Shown piece by piece: positions 44,086 to 52,030 of a stretch of DNA of 64,000 bases. Position 1 is the first letter of the stretch. Each line of letters opens with the position of its first letter. The stretch spans positions 186,001-250,000 of the forward strand of contig NZ_JANKBZ010000014.1 in NCBI RefSeq assembly GCF_024623785.1, read 5' to 3'. This DNA is from Archangium lipolyticum. Its GTDB lineage: Bacteria > Myxococcota > Myxococcia > Myxococcales > Myxococcaceae. A model generated the notes under the pieces. It saw nothing but the letters and a program-made list of their open reading frames with translations. It ran no database searches and had not been told where the DNA came from. Position numbers and translations under genes: made by a program.

Positions 44086-45635
44086 CACTGTGCCTCCAGC
44101 ATGTCCTGGAACGGGTTGAAGTAGTCCGGCGCCTTCTCCAGCACGCCCTCGAGCCCCTTGCCACCCGTCTCCGTGCGCTTCACGTCGCCGAAGTGGCCCC
44201 GGCCGATGGCCGCCACCATGCCGTCCTTCTGGCACTCCTCCAGCAACTCCATCGCCTTGGCGAACACCTCGCGCGCGCGGTTGGCGATCTTCCCGTCCTC
44301 GCGCACGGTGAACTCCTCGTCGATGCCCTTGGCCGCCTTGTAGATGTAGCTGGCCGCCTTGAGCGCCACGTACCGGTCCGCCAGGAGCGGCGTGTGCATG
44401 GCCTCGGTCATCATCCCCAGCAGCTGGATGCCCTGCCGCGTCCAGATGGCCACCAGGTCCGCCATCACGTCGTACGCGTGGCTGAAGAAGATGTCCGTCT
44501 CCTTGTGCTTGGTGGGCGGCATGTACTTCAGCGGCGCGTTGGGGAAGCACCGGCGCACCAGCATCGCCTGCGACAGCTCCAGCAGCAGCGTGTCCGCCCG
44601 GTACGGGTCGATCTCGTACGAGTGCCCCAGGCCCAGCTGCCAGTCCTTCAGGCCCGCGCGCTTGGCGAAGGTCTCGTTGATGAACTGACTGGCGATGACC
44701 GTGTGCGCCGCGTCGTACGCGTCCGCCGTGGTGATGTAGTTGTCCTCGCCCGTGTTGATGATGATGCCGGCCAGGGCACAGATGCGGCGGCTGAAGTACT
44801 GGTCGATGAACGTGCGCCGCATGTTGATGTCGCGGAACAGGATTCCGTACATCGCGTCGTTGAGCAGCATGTCCAGCCGCTCGTAGGCCGCCGCGAAGGC
44901 GATCTCCGCCATGCACAGGCCCGACGAGTAGTTCGTCAGCTGGATGTAGCGCTTGAGCTTGCGGCTCTCGTCATCCAGGGCCTCGCGCATGATGCGGAAG
45001 TTCTCCTGGGTGGCATACGTGCCGCCGTAGCCCTCGGTGGTGGCTCCGTGGGGCACGTAGTCCAGCAGCGACTGCGCCGTGGAGCGGATGACCGCGATGA
45101 TGTCCGCGCCCGCCTGCGCCGCCGCCCGGGCCTGATCCACGTCGTCGTAGATGTTGCCCGTGGCCACGATGACGTACTTGTGCGGCGCCGGGGCACTTCC
45201 CAGCTCCTTGCGCAGCGCGTCACGCTGGGCGATGCGGGACTTGAGATCGTCCATGGCCGACTGAGCCTCGGCCCGCACCTCCTCGCGCAGGTTGTGCTCC
45301 ATCTCCGGCGAGAGGGGCCCCAGCTTCTCCGCTGGCAACGCGGTCAGGCGCTCCACGGCCTCCAGCGGACTGCGGGCACCCAGATGAAGGGCGCGGCCAT
45401 ACCAATACGCCGCTCCCCTGTTCAGCACCCCGGCGGCCTTGAGCCGGTCCACCATCAGGTTGGCGAGTGGTACGCCTCCGGGGCCGGCATCGGCGATGCC
45501 GAAGAAGCGCAGCACGGTGCGCTCGATGGAGACGGTGGTGTGGCGGCGGATGAGCTCGAAGATGGGCTCGGTGATGTCCTCCGCCAGCTTGCGCGCGCGC
45601 GCGATCTGCGCGTCTTCGATGAACGGTCCTGGCAT
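44085..45635 (-). CDS. kamD: lysine 5,6-aminomutase alpha subunit
   Basis: This 516-residue protein matches the large aminomutase subunit, the usual length for the family. Recognisable segments are ATGNIYDDVDQARAAAQAGA, DIIAVIRSTAQSLLDYVPHG, YGGTYATQENFRIMREALDD and NTGEDNYITTADAYDAAHTV, which line the PLP and adenosylcobalamin site of the TIM barrel. It follows kdd by 12 bases with AAGGTG upstream. No reactivating chaperone gene (KamB/C type) is present in the operon. Confidence 0.95.
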   Translation of the reverse strand: MPGPFIEDAQIARARKLAEDITEPIFELIRRHTTVSIERTVLRFFGIADAGPGGVPLANLMVDRLKAAGVLNRGAAYWYGRALHLGARSPLEAVERLTALPAEKLGPLSPEMEHNLREEVRAEAQSAMDDLKSRIAQRDALRKELGSAPAPHKYVIVATGNIYDDVDQARAAAQAGADIIAVIRSTAQSLLDYVPHGATTEGYGGTYATQENFRIMREALDDESRKLKRYIQLTNYSSGLCMAEIAFAAAYERLDMLLNDAMYGILFRDINMRRTFIDQYFSRRICALAGIIINTGEDNYITTADAYDAAHTVIASQFINETFAKRAGLKDWQLGLGHSYEIDPYRADTLLLELSQAMLVRRCFPNAPLKYMPPTKHKETDIFFSHAYDVMADLVAIWTRQGIQLLGMMTEAMHTPLLADRYVALKAASYIYKAAKGIDEEFTVREDGKIANRAREVFAKAMELLEECQKDGMVAAIGRGHFGDVKRTETGGKGLEGVLEKAPDYFNPFQDMLEAQ

Positions 45636-45647
45636 GTCGGCACCTTA

Positions 45648-46679
45648 CTATACGTAACGCGTTTCGAAGAGGCGGCGCAGGGCCGGCTCCGCGCGCAGCA
45701 GCTCCAGGGTGAAGTCCGCGTGCCCCGGCACGTAGCCGCTGCCCACCACCATGGTGACGTCCTTGCCCACGCCCTCGGCGCCCAGCGCCGCCGCGGTGAA
45801 GCTCGTCGCCATGGAGAAGAAGATGACCGTTCCTCCATCCTTCGCGCTGAGGATGGACGCCATCTCCGTGTTGCCCACCGAGGCGCAATTGATCACCAGA
45901 TCACACAACGCGCCATCCGTCGCCCGCGACACGGCCTCCATCACGTCCACGGCCTGGGTCGCGTCCACCTTCAGGGTCGCATCACATAGCCCGATGCCCT
46001 TCAAGGTGGCGAGCGCCTGCTCGGAGATGTCGAGTGCGAGCAGCCGGCCCTGACCCTTCAGGCTGCGCCGGGCCTGCGCGAGGCACAGCGCCCCGCTCTT
46101 GCCCGCGCCCAGCACGCCCACCGTCATCCCCGGGCGCAGCCACCGGGCCACCAGCGCCGGTGCCCCCGCCACGTCGAGCGCCGCCAGCGCCAGCGTGTCC
46201 GGCATGTCCGAGGGCAGCTTCGCGTAGAGGCCCGTGGCGAAGAGGATGGCCGAGCCGCGGATGTCCACCCGGTCGATGGTCGGGTGCACGGCCTTCACCT
46301 CGTCGATGACGAGCGGCGTCAGGCTGAGGCTCACCAGCGTGGCGATGCGGTCGCCCGGCTGGAGCTCGCCCTTCGCCGGGTGCTTCGGACCGATCTCCTT
46401 CACCCGGCCGATGAGCATGCCGCCCGAGCCCGTCACCGGGTTCTGCATCTTGCCCCGCTCGCGGACGATCTCCTGCACGCGCGCGGCGATGCGGGCCGGC
46501 TCCGCGCCCACCTCGTCCTTGATCTGCTTGAACGAGGCGGCGTCGATGTTGAGGCTCTCCACGTCGATGAGGAGCTCGGCCTCCCGGCAGGGCAGCGACG
46601 GGTCCAGCTTGCGCGCCCGCTGGGGCAGTACACCCTTCTCCCCGACGACGCGGGACAGTCCGTAGCGGTCGATACTCAT
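45648..46679 (-). CDS. kdd: L-erythro-3,5-diaminohexanoate dehydrogenase
   Basis: The 343-residue protein has an alcohol-dehydrogenase-like C-terminal Rossmann fold (GMTVGVLGAGKSGALCLAQARR, then LLALDISEQAL) and a distinct N-terminal domain (PCREAELLIDVESLNID). This is the Kdd family, which oxidises 3,5-diaminohexanoate to 3-keto-5-aminohexanoate with NAD+. A GGAGA site precedes the ATG. It is the first gene of the operon, with an inverted repeat 52 bases upstream. Confidence 0.93.
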   Translation of the reverse strand: MSIDRYGLSRVVGEKGVLPQRARKLDPSLPCREAELLIDVESLNIDAASFKQIKDEVGAEPARIAARVQEIVRERGKMQNPVTGSGGMLIGRVKEIGPKHPAKGELQPGDRIATLVSLSLTPLVIDEVKAVHPTIDRVDIRGSAILFATGLYAKLPSDMPDTLALAALDVAGAPALVARWLRPGMTVGVLGAGKSGALCLAQARRSLKGQGRLLALDISEQALATLKGIGLCDATLKVDATQAVDVMEAVSRATDGALCDLVINCASVGNTEMASILSAKDGGTVIFFSMATSFTAAALGAEGVGKDVTMVVGSGYVPGHADFTLELLRAEPALRRLFETRYV

Positions 46680-46730
46680 GGCTCTGTCTCCAGGCCGCGG
46701 GTGCGCATGGTCCCCACCCGCGCGAATGCA

Positions 46731-46747
46731 CGGGTAGCCTCTACCCG
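46731..46747. promoter_or_regulatory. inverted repeat upstream of the lysine operon
   Basis: CGGGTAG, CCT and CTACCCG form a 7+3+7 perfect inverted repeat in the 162-base gap between the upstream esterase gene and kdd. It lies 52-68 bases before the kdd ATG and may be an operator for the lysine operon, or a weak hairpin after the esterase gene. Confidence 0.35.
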
Positions 46748-46841
46748 GGCGAACGTTGGAGCGCCAGAGGCATCGTCACCAGGACGTCACGGCGAGGGCA
46801 CGAGTGCGGGGACAACGCCCCGCGTCATCACGGTCCGTCCG

Positions 46842-47849
46842 TTACTCGAGCGCGAGCCTCGGGCCGAGCACCGCCAGCGAGCGCTCGAAGCGGTAGTTGA
46901 CGCCCGTGTGCCCGTCCTCGAACTCCTCGTGAACGAGCTCGACGCCACTGGGCTTGAGATCCTCGGCGATCATCCGGGCGCCCCAGCGCAGGTTGAACTC
47001 GTCGCGGGAGCCGCAGTCGATGAAGACGGTCTTCAGCTTGCGGAACGCGTCCACGAACTTGGGCACGAAGCGCACCGGGTCGTGCACCAGCCAGCGGTTC
47101 CACACCTCCAGCTTCAGACGGCCCGTCTGCTGATCGAAGGGCAGCTCCAGGTTGAGCGGCTCGCCCTTCTTCGGCGAGTACGCCGCGGCCATGGCCAGCC
47201 CGTTGATGACGGTGAAGTCATCGCCGCGGGCCTTGGTGTCGCGAGCGCGCCGGACGAAGTCCTGGTACCACGCCTCCACCCCCCCCGCCTTGAGCAGCGC
47301 CGTGGCCACCTTGGGGAGATCCGGCAGGTAGCAGTACTCGAAGTAGGCGTCCGGCGACTGGGCGCTCAGGTGCGAGAAGATCTCCGGGTGGTAGCGGCCC
47401 ATCACCAGCGCGCCGTACCCGCCCGAGCTGTGCCCCACCACCGCGCGTGCCGCCGGCTTGGGCAGCGTGCGGTACGTGCGGTCCACGAAGCCCACCACGT
47501 CCTTGGCCAGGAAGTCCCGGTAGCGGCCGATCGCGTCGCTGTTCACCCATTGGCTGCCGCCCAGCGACGTCCAGCCGTCCGGGAACACGCCGATGACCGG
47601 CGGAATCGTGCCCGCCGCGACGAGCGCGTCCAGGCGCTCGGGGACACTCACCGAGAACGCCGAGAAGTTCGTCCACGACTTGCCGCTGTTGGAGAACGCG
47701 TTGAGGAAATACACCACCGGATAGCGGCGCGCGCCCTCTCCGTAGCCGGGGGGCAGGTACACCGTCAGTTGCCGCCGCGCCGGGTCCCCCAACGGGTTGG
47801 ACTCCAGCGCCGGTGAGTGCATCTCCTGCGTCTCGAGGACTCCCTTCAT
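46842..47849 (-). CDS. esterase (D-like / Fes-type alpha-beta hydrolase)
   Basis: The 335-residue protein has the esterase-D/putative-esterase pattern: RQLTVYLPPGYGEGARRYPV, IGVFPDGWTS, the nucleophile elbow AVVGHSSGGYGALVMG, and EEFEDGHTGVNYRFE, which carries the catalytic His. No signal peptide is seen. The ATG follows a strong GGAGGGGG ribosome site. It lies upstream of the lysine operon on the same strand with a 162-base gap, so co-transcription is uncertain. Confidence 0.87.
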   Translation of the reverse strand: MKGVLETQEMHSPALESNPLGDPARRQLTVYLPPGYGEGARRYPVVYFLNAFSNSGKSWTNFSAFSVSVPERLDALVAAGTIPPVIGVFPDGWTSLGGSQWVNSDAIGRYRDFLAKDVVGFVDRTYRTLPKPAARAVVGHSSGGYGALVMGRYHPEIFSHLSAQSPDAYFEYCYLPDLPKVATALLKAGGVEAWYQDFVRRARDTKARGDDFTVINGLAMAAAYSPKKGEPLNLELPFDQQTGRLKLEVWNRWLVHDPVRFVPKFVDAFRKLKTVFIDCGSRDEFNLRWGARMIAEDLKPSGVELVHEEFEDGHTGVNYRFERSLAVLGPRLALE

Positions 47850-47877
47850 CCGTAGCCCCCTCCCAGGGACTCCCCGG

Positions 47878-48831
47878 TCAGCCTCGCTGCCCGGGTTGCT
47901 TGCCGAAGAACTTCATCACCTGTTGCAGATCCTCCCACGCCTTCTTCTTCTCCGCCGGTTGGCGCAGCAGGTAGGCCGGGTGGAAGGTAGGCATCAGCTT
48001 GATGCCCTCGTACTCGCGCCACTGGCCCCGCAGCCGGGTGATGGGCGTGGTGTCCCGCAGCAGCGTCTGCGCCGCGAACTTGCCCAGCGCGACGATCGCC
48101 TTGGGCTGCACCGCCCTGAGCTGCGCGCGCAGGAACGGCTCGCACGCCGTCACCTCGTCCGGCTCGGGATTGCGGTTGCCCGGCGGCCGGCACTTCACCA
48201 CGTTGCAGATGTAGACCAGGTCGCGGTTGTAGCCCATCGCCTCGATCATCTTCGTCAGCAGCTGGCCCGCCGCTCCCACGAAGGGCACTCCCTGCACGTC
48301 CTCATCCGCCCCAGGGCCCTCGCCCACGAAGACCAGCTCCGCCCGCGGGTTGCCCGAGCCGAAGACGATGTTCTTGCGCCCGGTGCACAGCTTGCAGCGG
48401 CGGCAGTCCCCCAGCTCGCGGCGGATCTGATCCAGCGTCGGCCGCTCGCCTTCCACCACCCCCGGCAGCGCGCCCGCGATCGGCCGCGACTGAGGAGGAA
48501 CCTCGAGGAGCATCTCCGGCGAGGGCGCCGCCCGGGGCATCGCCGGGCGCGCGGCCATGGGGCGCTCGGGCTCCGGAGCTGGGGCTCTCGGGGCCTGGGC
48601 TGGCTGTGGCGCGGGCACTGGCTGCGCAGGCGGTGCGGCCTTCGCGGCCGGCGGGCGCGCCAGGGCCTGGGGACGCGGAAGACCCGCGCCTCTCAACTCG
48701 GCGGCCAGACGTGCGTCCACCTGAAGTACCCGCCCACCGTCCTCCTCCTGCCAGAGAAGGTGGCGGCGCAGGTCCTCCAGCACTTCGCTCAACTCCTGCG
48801 AGGTCTCGGGGGCTTCGCTCACGGTGGCCAT
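47878..48831 (-). CDS. uracil-DNA glycosylase, family 4 (Fe-S)
   Basis: Starting at the ATG at 48831, the product has 317 residues. The first ~110 are a Pro/Ala-rich, disordered extension. The catalytic part has GDCRRCKLCTGRKNIVFGSGN (two cluster Cys), VFVGEGPGADEDVQGVPFVG (the active-site GEGPGxxED motif), CNVVKCRPPGNRNPEPDE (further Cys), and LMPTFHPAYLLR (the HP-AYLL motif). It excises uracil from DNA. The extension is unusual in length but common in delta-proteobacterial homologues. Confidence 0.92.
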   Translation of the reverse strand: MATVSEAPETSQELSEVLEDLRRHLLWQEEDGGRVLQVDARLAAELRGAGLPRPQALARPPAAKAAPPAQPVPAPQPAQAPRAPAPEPERPMAARPAMPRAAPSPEMLLEVPPQSRPIAGALPGVVEGERPTLDQIRRELGDCRRCKLCTGRKNIVFGSGNPRAELVFVGEGPGADEDVQGVPFVGAAGQLLTKMIEAMGYNRDLVYICNVVKCRPPGNRNPEPDEVTACEPFLRAQLRAVQPKAIVALGKFAAQTLLRDTTPITRLRGQWREYEGIKLMPTFHPAYLLRQPAEKKKAWEDLQQVMKFFGKQPGQRG

Positions 48832-49097
48832 GGGTTTATGGGTACAGGGGACTCGGTTCAACCGCCTACCGGGTAGGGCGTTCGTACGCTTACCCCAGGG
48901 GCGAGTACAGCGCCACGGCGGAAATTCACAGAGGGCAGCCCGAGTGCGAACCGCGAGACGGGTAGACGGGCGCGAAGAGTTGAGTTACGGTCTTTTCGCG
49001 TTAATCACGGTTATCCCCAGATCCTGAGAAAATGGGCGTCTTGGGGCTGACCGTTGCTCGATTGCACCTCCAACATCGACCCCCAACAAGAACGACC
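48832..49097. other. divergent intergenic region, no gene seen
   Basis: This 266-base stretch separates the glycosylase and a small lipoprotein gene on opposite strands, so promoters for both must lie here. An AT-rich patch at about 48984-49015 near the lipoprotein side is a promoter candidate. No RNA gene or strong hairpin was found. Confidence 0.4.
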
Positions 49098-49643
49098 ATG
49101 AGCAAGCTCAAGACGTGTGGCCTCGCAGTGTTTGCAATCGCTTTCAGCGCGTGCGGTCCCGGCCAGGATGGCGCGGAGCAGACCGGGAGCGGAGCCGAGA
49201 TCGCGCAGCTCGAGGCGAAGGTGACGAAGCCCATTTCGGGGACGACGTGCGTCGTCGAGGCGACCAATCCCTACAAGTACGACAGCGGTCCGTACGCGAA
49301 CATGATCAGCGCGCAGGCGTCCGTCTGGGACTGCGACCAGGATTATCCGATCATCTATGTGTGCTCGATCGTGGAGAAGAGGTCGGTGAGCAGCACGGGC
49401 ACCGTCACCTGGACGGCCGTGCCGGGCAGCCGCAGCTGCTGGCCCGAGACGAACACCGACTTCGGCGGGCAGACGGCGGCCCCGACGGCCTACGCCGCGG
49501 GTGTCTACCGTCAGCGCGCGCAGGCGGCGATCAAGCTCAACGCGACGACGTGGACTCCGGCGCAGCCGTCGACCTGCACCACGCTGGCCAACAACGTTCC
49601 GTGCGCGCTCACCGAGGTGGTGTCCGCTGGCAATACGCTGTGA
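49098..49643 (+). CDS. small lipoprotein, unknown function
   Basis: From the ATG at 49098 the product has 181 residues. LKTCGLAVFAIAFSAC is a lipoprotein signal. The mature chain is Ser/Thr-rich with six Cys (GTTCVVEATNPYKYDSGPYA, WDCDQDYPIIYVCSIVE, RSCWPETNTDFGGQ), suggesting a disulfide-bonded, surface-exposed domain. I recognise no family. The earlier in-frame start adds non-conserved residues. Confidence 0.65.
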   Translation: MSKLKTCGLAVFAIAFSACGPGQDGAEQTGSGAEIAQLEAKVTKPISGTTCVVEATNPYKYDSGPYANMISAQASVWDCDQDYPIIYVCSIVEKRSVSSTGTVTWTAVPGSRSCWPETNTDFGGQTAAPTAYAAGVYRQRAQAAIKLNATTWTPAQPSTCTTLANNVPCALTEVVSAGNTL

Positions 49644-49723
49644 TTCGAGCGGTCCGGCATTGATGCCTGGACGGTCCGGCCCGCGCCTCGAGCGCGGGCC
49701 AGACCTGCCCGTGAGGTGCCGGG

Positions 49724-50575
49724 CTACTTCTTCTTCGCGGCGGCGGGCTTGACGGCGGGAGCCGGCGCCGGGGCCGCCTTCTTCACCGAGGCGGCCACCA
49801 CCGCGGACGGAGCCTGCTCGGCGGGCGCGAGGACGATCTCGATGCGCCGGTTCAGGCTGCGTCCATCCGCCGTCTGGTTGGAGGCGATGGGCTGGTACTC
49901 GCCATAGCCGAGCGCGGAGAGCATCGTGGGCGGAACGCCCTGCTCCTGGAGGAGCTGCACGACCACGAGCGCGCGGGTGGTGGACAGCTCCCAGTTCGAG
50001 GCGAACTCACCCTTCGAGTCCACCGGCACGTTGTCCGTGTGGCCCTCGACGCGGATGAGCTTCCCCTCCACGTCCTTGAGCGCCTGTGCCACCTTCTCCA
50101 GCGCCGCCTGGCCCTCCTTGTTGAGCTTCGTGCTGCCGGAGGAGAAGAGGATCTTGTCCTTCATCTTCACCACCATGCGGCCCTTGAGCTCGGACAGCTC
50201 GATCTTCCCGGCCTTGATCTCATCCTTGAGGCTCTTGGCGAGGTTCTCGTACTCGTTGGACTTCTTCTCGAGCGCCTCCTTGGCCGCGGCGAGCTTCTCG
50301 GTGCTCCGGGACAGCTCCTGGTTGAGCGCCGCCAGCTCGTCCACGCGCTTGCGCAGCGCACGGCGCTCCGCGTCACTTTGAGCGAGCGAGGACTCCAGCT
50401 CCTCCCTCTCCTTCTCCGCCTCGGAGAGCTTCTGCTCCAGCGCCTTCGCCCGCTCCGCTTCCTCGTTGTACCGCTGTTGGAGGGAGCTCGCCTCCGCCGA
50501 CTTCGAATCAAACGCCTTCTGAGAGACGCAGCCGACCAACGGAACCAGCAGGAGGACACACCAACGCATACGCAT
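49724..50575 (-). CDS. OmpA-family lipoprotein with coiled coil
   Basis: AAGGAG a few bases upstream fixes the ATG at 50575, giving 283 residues. MRMRWCVLLLVPLVGC is a lipobox. Residues ~20-115 are a continuous coiled coil (LEQKLSEAEKEREELESSLA). The C-terminal OmpA domain (~135-250) has KILFSSGSTKLNKEG, IRVEGHTDNVPVDSKG and SLNRRIEIVLAP. An Ala/Pro/Lys tail follows. It should tie the outer membrane to peptidoglycan across the periplasm. It is related in design to flagellar/gliding-associated MotB-like anchors but has no membrane stator segment. Confidence 0.9.
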   Translation of the reverse strand: MRMRWCVLLLVPLVGCVSQKAFDSKSAEASSLQQRYNEEAERAKALEQKLSEAEKEREELESSLAQSDAERRALRKRVDELAALNQELSRSTEKLAAAKEALEKKSNEYENLAKSLKDEIKAGKIELSELKGRMVVKMKDKILFSSGSTKLNKEGQAALEKVAQALKDVEGKLIRVEGHTDNVPVDSKGEFASNWELSTTRALVVVQLLQEQGVPPTMLSALGYGEYQPIASNQTADGRSLNRRIEIVLAPAEQAPSAVVAASVKKAAPAPAPAVKPAAAKKK

Positions 50576-50712
50576 TCGAGGCTCCTTGGGATTGAAAAGC
50601 ACCCCTATAGCATCCGAGCCCACGCGTTGGAGAGGGAGCATGTTCCCCACCTGAGGAGTCGAGGTGAGGAAACACGATGGTGACATTCAAAAACTACATC
50701 CCGGGACAGGTT

Positions 50713-51930
50713 TCACTTCGGGAGAAGTGTCTTCACGAGCTCCAGGATGGCGCGCGCCACCTCCCGCTTCGTCCCGGACAGCTCGCGTTGCTGGCCATCC
50801 CGCGTCAGCACGGACACCCGGTTCGTGTCCACGCCGAAGCCCGCTCCCGGCGCCGTCACGTCGTTGGCCACGATCGCGTCCAGCCCCTTGCGCTCCAGCT
50901 TCTCGCGCGCGTACTCCACCACCCGCTGCGTCTCCGCCGCGAACCCCACCAGCACCGGCCGTCGCGCCTTCCCCGACACCCGGCGAGAAGCCTCGGCCAG
51001 TACGTCCGGCGTGCGCACCAGCGTCAGCGTCTCCGGCCCCTCCGACTTCTTCACCTTCTGCGCCTCGCGTGTCTGCGGCTTCCAGTCACTCACCGCCGCC
51101 GACGCGATGAAGCAGTCCACCTCCGCCACCCTCGCCAGCACCTCGCGCGCCATGTCCTCCGCGCTCACCACGTCCACCACCTCGTAGCCGCTCCGCGCCA
51201 CCTCCCCCACCGGGCCCAGCACCACCGTCACCCGGGCCCCCAGCGCCCTCGCCTCCTCCGCCAGCGCCAGCCCCATCTTCCCCGTCGACGGGTTGGAGAT
51301 GAACCGCACTGGATCCAGGTACTCGCGCGTGGGGCCCGCGGTGATCAGCACCCGCCGTCCCGCCAGCGGTCCCGCCGCGAAGAGCCTCGCCGCCGCCTCC
51401 ACGATGTCCCGCACCTCCGCCAGCCTCCCCGACCCCACGTCCCCGCATGCGAGCAGCCCCGCTCCCGGCCCCACCATGTGGAATCGCGGTGAGGCGATCA
51501 GCGCCTCCACGTTCTCCCGCGTCCGCTCGTTCTCCCACATGGCCACGTTCATCGCGGGCGCCACCAGCACCGGCCCCTTGAACGCCAGCAGCGACGTCGT
51601 CACCGTGTCGTTCCCCATCCCCGCTCGGATGCGCGCCAGCAGATCCGCCGTCGCTGGCGCCACCACGTAGAGCTCCGCCCAGCGCGCCAGATCCAGGTGC
51701 CCGAAGTTCCCCTCCTGCGAGGGGTCGAAGTAGTCCGTCAGCACCGGGTGCCCGCTGAGCGCCTGGAAGGTGAGCGGCGTGACGAACTCCTTCGCCGCCG
51801 ACGTCATCGCCACGCGCACCTGCGCACCGGCGCGCACCAGCTCGCGCACCAGCTCGCACGCCTTGTACGCCGCGATGCCGCCTCCGACGCCGACGATCAC
51901 CCGACGCCCCTGCAGAGCCGAAGCTTCCAT
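50713..51930 (-). CDS. coaBC: phosphopantothenoylcysteine decarboxylase / phosphopantothenate-cysteine ligase
   Basis: From the ATG at 51930 the protein has 405 residues. The CoaC half has IVGVGGGIAAYKACELVREL (flavin fold), the substrate clamp VLVAPAMNVAMWEN and the catalytic-Cys segment GAGLLACGDVGSGRL. The CoaB half has VLITAGPTREYLDPVRFISN and NPSTGKMGLALAEEA (nucleotide fold), DCFIASAAVSDWKP and a dimerisation AxKx(K)KSEG-like loop. It makes 4'-phosphopantetheine from phosphopantothenate and cysteine in CoA synthesis. A REP-like repeat lies 61 bases upstream. Confidence 0.95.
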   Translation of the reverse strand: MEASALQGRRVIVGVGGGIAAYKACELVRELVRAGAQVRVAMTSAAKEFVTPLTFQALSGHPVLTDYFDPSQEGNFGHLDLARWAELYVVAPATADLLARIRAGMGNDTVTTSLLAFKGPVLVAPAMNVAMWENERTRENVEALIASPRFHMVGPGAGLLACGDVGSGRLAEVRDIVEAAARLFAAGPLAGRRVLITAGPTREYLDPVRFISNPSTGKMGLALAEEARALGARVTVVLGPVGEVARSGYEVVDVVSAEDMAREVLARVAEVDCFIASAAVSDWKPQTREAQKVKKSEGPETLTLVRTPDVLAEASRRVSGKARRPVLVGFAAETQRVVEYAREKLERKGLDAIVANDVTAPGAGFGVDTNRVSVLTRDGQQRELSGTKREVARAILELVKTLLPK

Positions 51931-51990
51931 GCAGGCTTCCTTACGCGCGCGGGGACGGGCTCGCAACCACAGTGGGGGCTCGGGTCGAGT

Positions 51991-52025
51991 TACCCTCACC
52001 CCAGCCCTCTCCCAGAGGGAGAGGG
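51991..52025. repeat. REP-like palindromic repeat, copy 4
   Basis: TACCCTCACCCC followed by CCCTCTCCC, AGA and GGGAGAGGG, as in the other three copies. It lies just beyond the stop codon of the large repeat protein (52031) and upstream of coaBC. Confidence 0.85.
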
Positions 52026-52030
52026 GGCAT

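Noticed and set aside
44193-45989. 598-residue plus-strand open frame over kamD
   Set aside because: Composition is typical of antisense to a GC-rich gene, and kamD on the other strand is a clear enzyme subunit.
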